From assembly GCA_013205415.1 (NCBI GenBank), contig JABMMY010000024.1, positions 1 through 7,065 of the forward strand: a stretch of 7,065 nucleotides of DNA, written 5' to 3'. The DNA comes from Deltaproteobacteria bacterium. GTDB taxonomy: Bacteria > Bdellovibrionota > FAC87 > UBA2466. The translations under genes and the position numbers were made by a program. Below are positions 5,929 through 7,065 of this stretch, in pieces (within the stretch, counting starts at the first letter, position 1; the number at the start of each line of letters is the position of its first letter). The notes under the pieces were generated by a model. It had not been told where the DNA came from. It saw nothing but the letters and a program-made list of their open reading frames with translations, and made no database searches.

Positions 5929-7065
5929 ATGAAACCAAATATATTTTTTTCTTCGATTAAAAAAGAGACAGTAGCGATTAATCCCCTCATTTTTCCTGTG
6001 ATTGTAGTTTTGTTGTGCGTGGCTCGTTGGGGATTGATTGCAAATGGTTTTGATTATGGTTGGGACTTTGAAACGGGGTATCGAGTCTATCGTGGAGGTA
6101 TTTATGGAAAAGACTTCTATACAGCTGTTGGCCCTCTGTCCTATGAGCTCATAGGGTTGATGTTTAAAATTTTCGGCGTAAAATGGATAATTATTTATTT
6201 CATTTATTACCTGTCTTGGATTGTTTCTATATTAGGTACCTATTTTTTACTAAGGGATATTTCGGTGCGACGAGAGAACCTTGCTTTTGCTTTAATGATT
6301 GTGATTCCATTAAGCATTCCTCATTTGTCGGCCATGCATGTTTATAATTTCCTGAGCTACTCACTTGCGGTTTGGAGTGGCGTTTTAGTATTTTCATATT
6401 TAAATGAGGCGTCCAGCAGTAAATTGATCATTGCGGGGATTCTGGGTGCACTTTCAGTTTTTGCGAAACAGAATATTGGTTTCGGTGTGGTTCTGTTATC
6501 TTGCAGTGTGATGGTACTAAATATTTTGTTTGATAAACAGAAATCATTAAAGAAGTTTCTTTTTGGAATTAGTTTTCTTTCCTTTTCATTTTTACTGAGT
6601 CTGGGGTTTCTATCATGGTTTTTTTCAAGAGAAATTGGATTTGCAGAATTATGGCGATTAATGTTTACCGATGCCGCTTCAGCTAAGGGGAATTTCTTGA
6701 ATATGTTACAAGCATCTCTACCAAGAATTTCTATTGGAACTTCTGATAAACATAACTTAAGTTGGGTCATTCAACATTTTTTTGAGATGGGTTGCTATGT
6801 ATTAATTATGGCTCTAAACCTTTTGTGGTATCGGAAATTTTGGATGGCTTCTGGTGACGCGGGGAACAAAGAAAATAACGCCCTTCAGATTAAAGATTTA
6901 AAATTATTCTTAGTAGTGTTTATAGTAATTTTAATTACACCAATGTTGTTTCCAGAGTCTGTCTTTTATATTAGAGAAAAGTTTTTTTGGCTGAATGCTA
7001 GATTTCCGATTTCTCGATTGGTTATGGTCTTCGTTTTCTGGTTACTTTTAACTAATATCGGATGT
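5929..7065 (+). CDS. Polytopic membrane protein resembling GT-C glycosyltransferases (3' end beyond the window)
   Basis: The ATG at 5929 opens a frame of 379 codons with no stop to the right edge, so the C-terminus is missing. The first hydrophobic segment (about 19-38) is followed by a loop reading FDYGWDFETGYRVYRGGIYGK then DFYTAVGPLSYELIGLMFKIFG (41-83). This is the pattern of the first external loop of GT-C enzymes such as PMT/ArnT-like transferases: early acidic residues (Asp42, Asp46), a tyrosine/glycine stretch, then GP-L-x-Y before the second membrane helix. Such enzymes move a sugar from a polyprenyl-phosphate donor to a lipid, glycan or protein outside the inner membrane. About eight more hydrophobic segments follow (for example 85-107, 118-131, 141-157, 166-200, 208-232, 284-300, 325-341 and 363-378). 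The start has only a weak AAAG upstream. The family placement is from pattern only; another polytopic transferase or a flippase-like protein remains possible. Confidence 0.82.
   Translation, partial: MKPNIFFSSIKKETVAINPLIFPVIVVLLCVARWGLIANGFDYGWDFETGYRVYRGGIYGKDFYTAVGPLSYELIGLMFKIFGVKWIIIYFIYYLSWIVSILGTYFLLRDISVRRENLAFALMIVIPLSIPHLSAMHVYNFLSYSLAVWSGVLVFSYLNEASSSKLIIAGILGALSVFAKQNIGFGVVLLSCSVMVLNILFDKQKSLKKFLFGISFLSFSFLLSLGFLSWFFSREIGFAELWRLMFTDAASAKGNFLNMLQASLPRISIGTSDKHNLSWVIQHFFEMGCYVLIMALNLLWYRKFWMASGDAGNKENNALQIKDLKLFLVVFIVILITPMLFPESVFYIREKFFWLNARFPISRLVMVFVFWLLLTNIGC

Noticed and set aside
6357..6770. Open frame of 137 codons on the minus strand inside the GT-C-like gene
   Set aside because: Its product has no coherent hydrophobic or domain pattern, while the plus-strand frame gives a clean polytopic membrane protein.

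Overview
The window reads as an AT-rich, double-membraned (Gram-negative) chromosome segment. It carries lipopolysaccharide (LPS) transport genes next to sigma-54, a beta-barrel outer-membrane protein, exported proteins with signal peptides and a membrane J-domain protein. Codon use and base composition look broadly even, with no tRNA, rRNA, CRISPR array, transposase or phage gene. The lptC-lptA-lptB-rpoN order is the classic proteobacterial arrangement. The mix of a CsgG/FlgT-like outer-membrane barrel protein and unrecognised small secreted proteins would suit a Bdellovibrionota or deltaproteobacterial lineage. That placement is inference, not something the sequence proves.

Left part (1-2577, minus strand): a compact operon runs right to left. 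It holds a single-chain LptC+LptA-like protein, the LPS-export ATPase lptB (overlapping it by ATGA), and the 5' part of rpoN, which starts 2 bases after lptB stops and leaves the window at base 1. The first two would supply the inner-membrane/periplasmic bridge and the motor for LPS export; rpoN is a conserved neighbour with a different job.

Middle part (2578-5174, plus strand): a 140-base divergent intergenic region holds candidate promoters for both directions. It is followed by a 510-residue exported protein with an alpha/beta periplasmic region and a C-terminal barrel. After a gap containing a weak terminator, a candidate -10 box and a perfect 9-bp hairpin over the ribosome binding site, there is a membrane-anchored protein with a C-terminal J domain.

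Right part (5175-7065): immediately after the J-domain gene lies a 13-codon stretch that looks like the start of serC (phosphoserine aminotransferase). It is cut off at an 8-bp direct repeat, where the 3' end of an opposite-strand gene for a small cysteine-containing secreted protein begins. A 204-base divergent region with an inverted repeat and a good extended -10 promoter then leads to a large polytopic membrane protein resembling GT-C glycosyltransferases, which runs off the right edge.

I see no clear candidate for a wholly new system. The items most worth checking are the fused LptC-LptA protein, the serC-like scar with its flanking repeats, and the start-codon hairpin before the J-domain gene.
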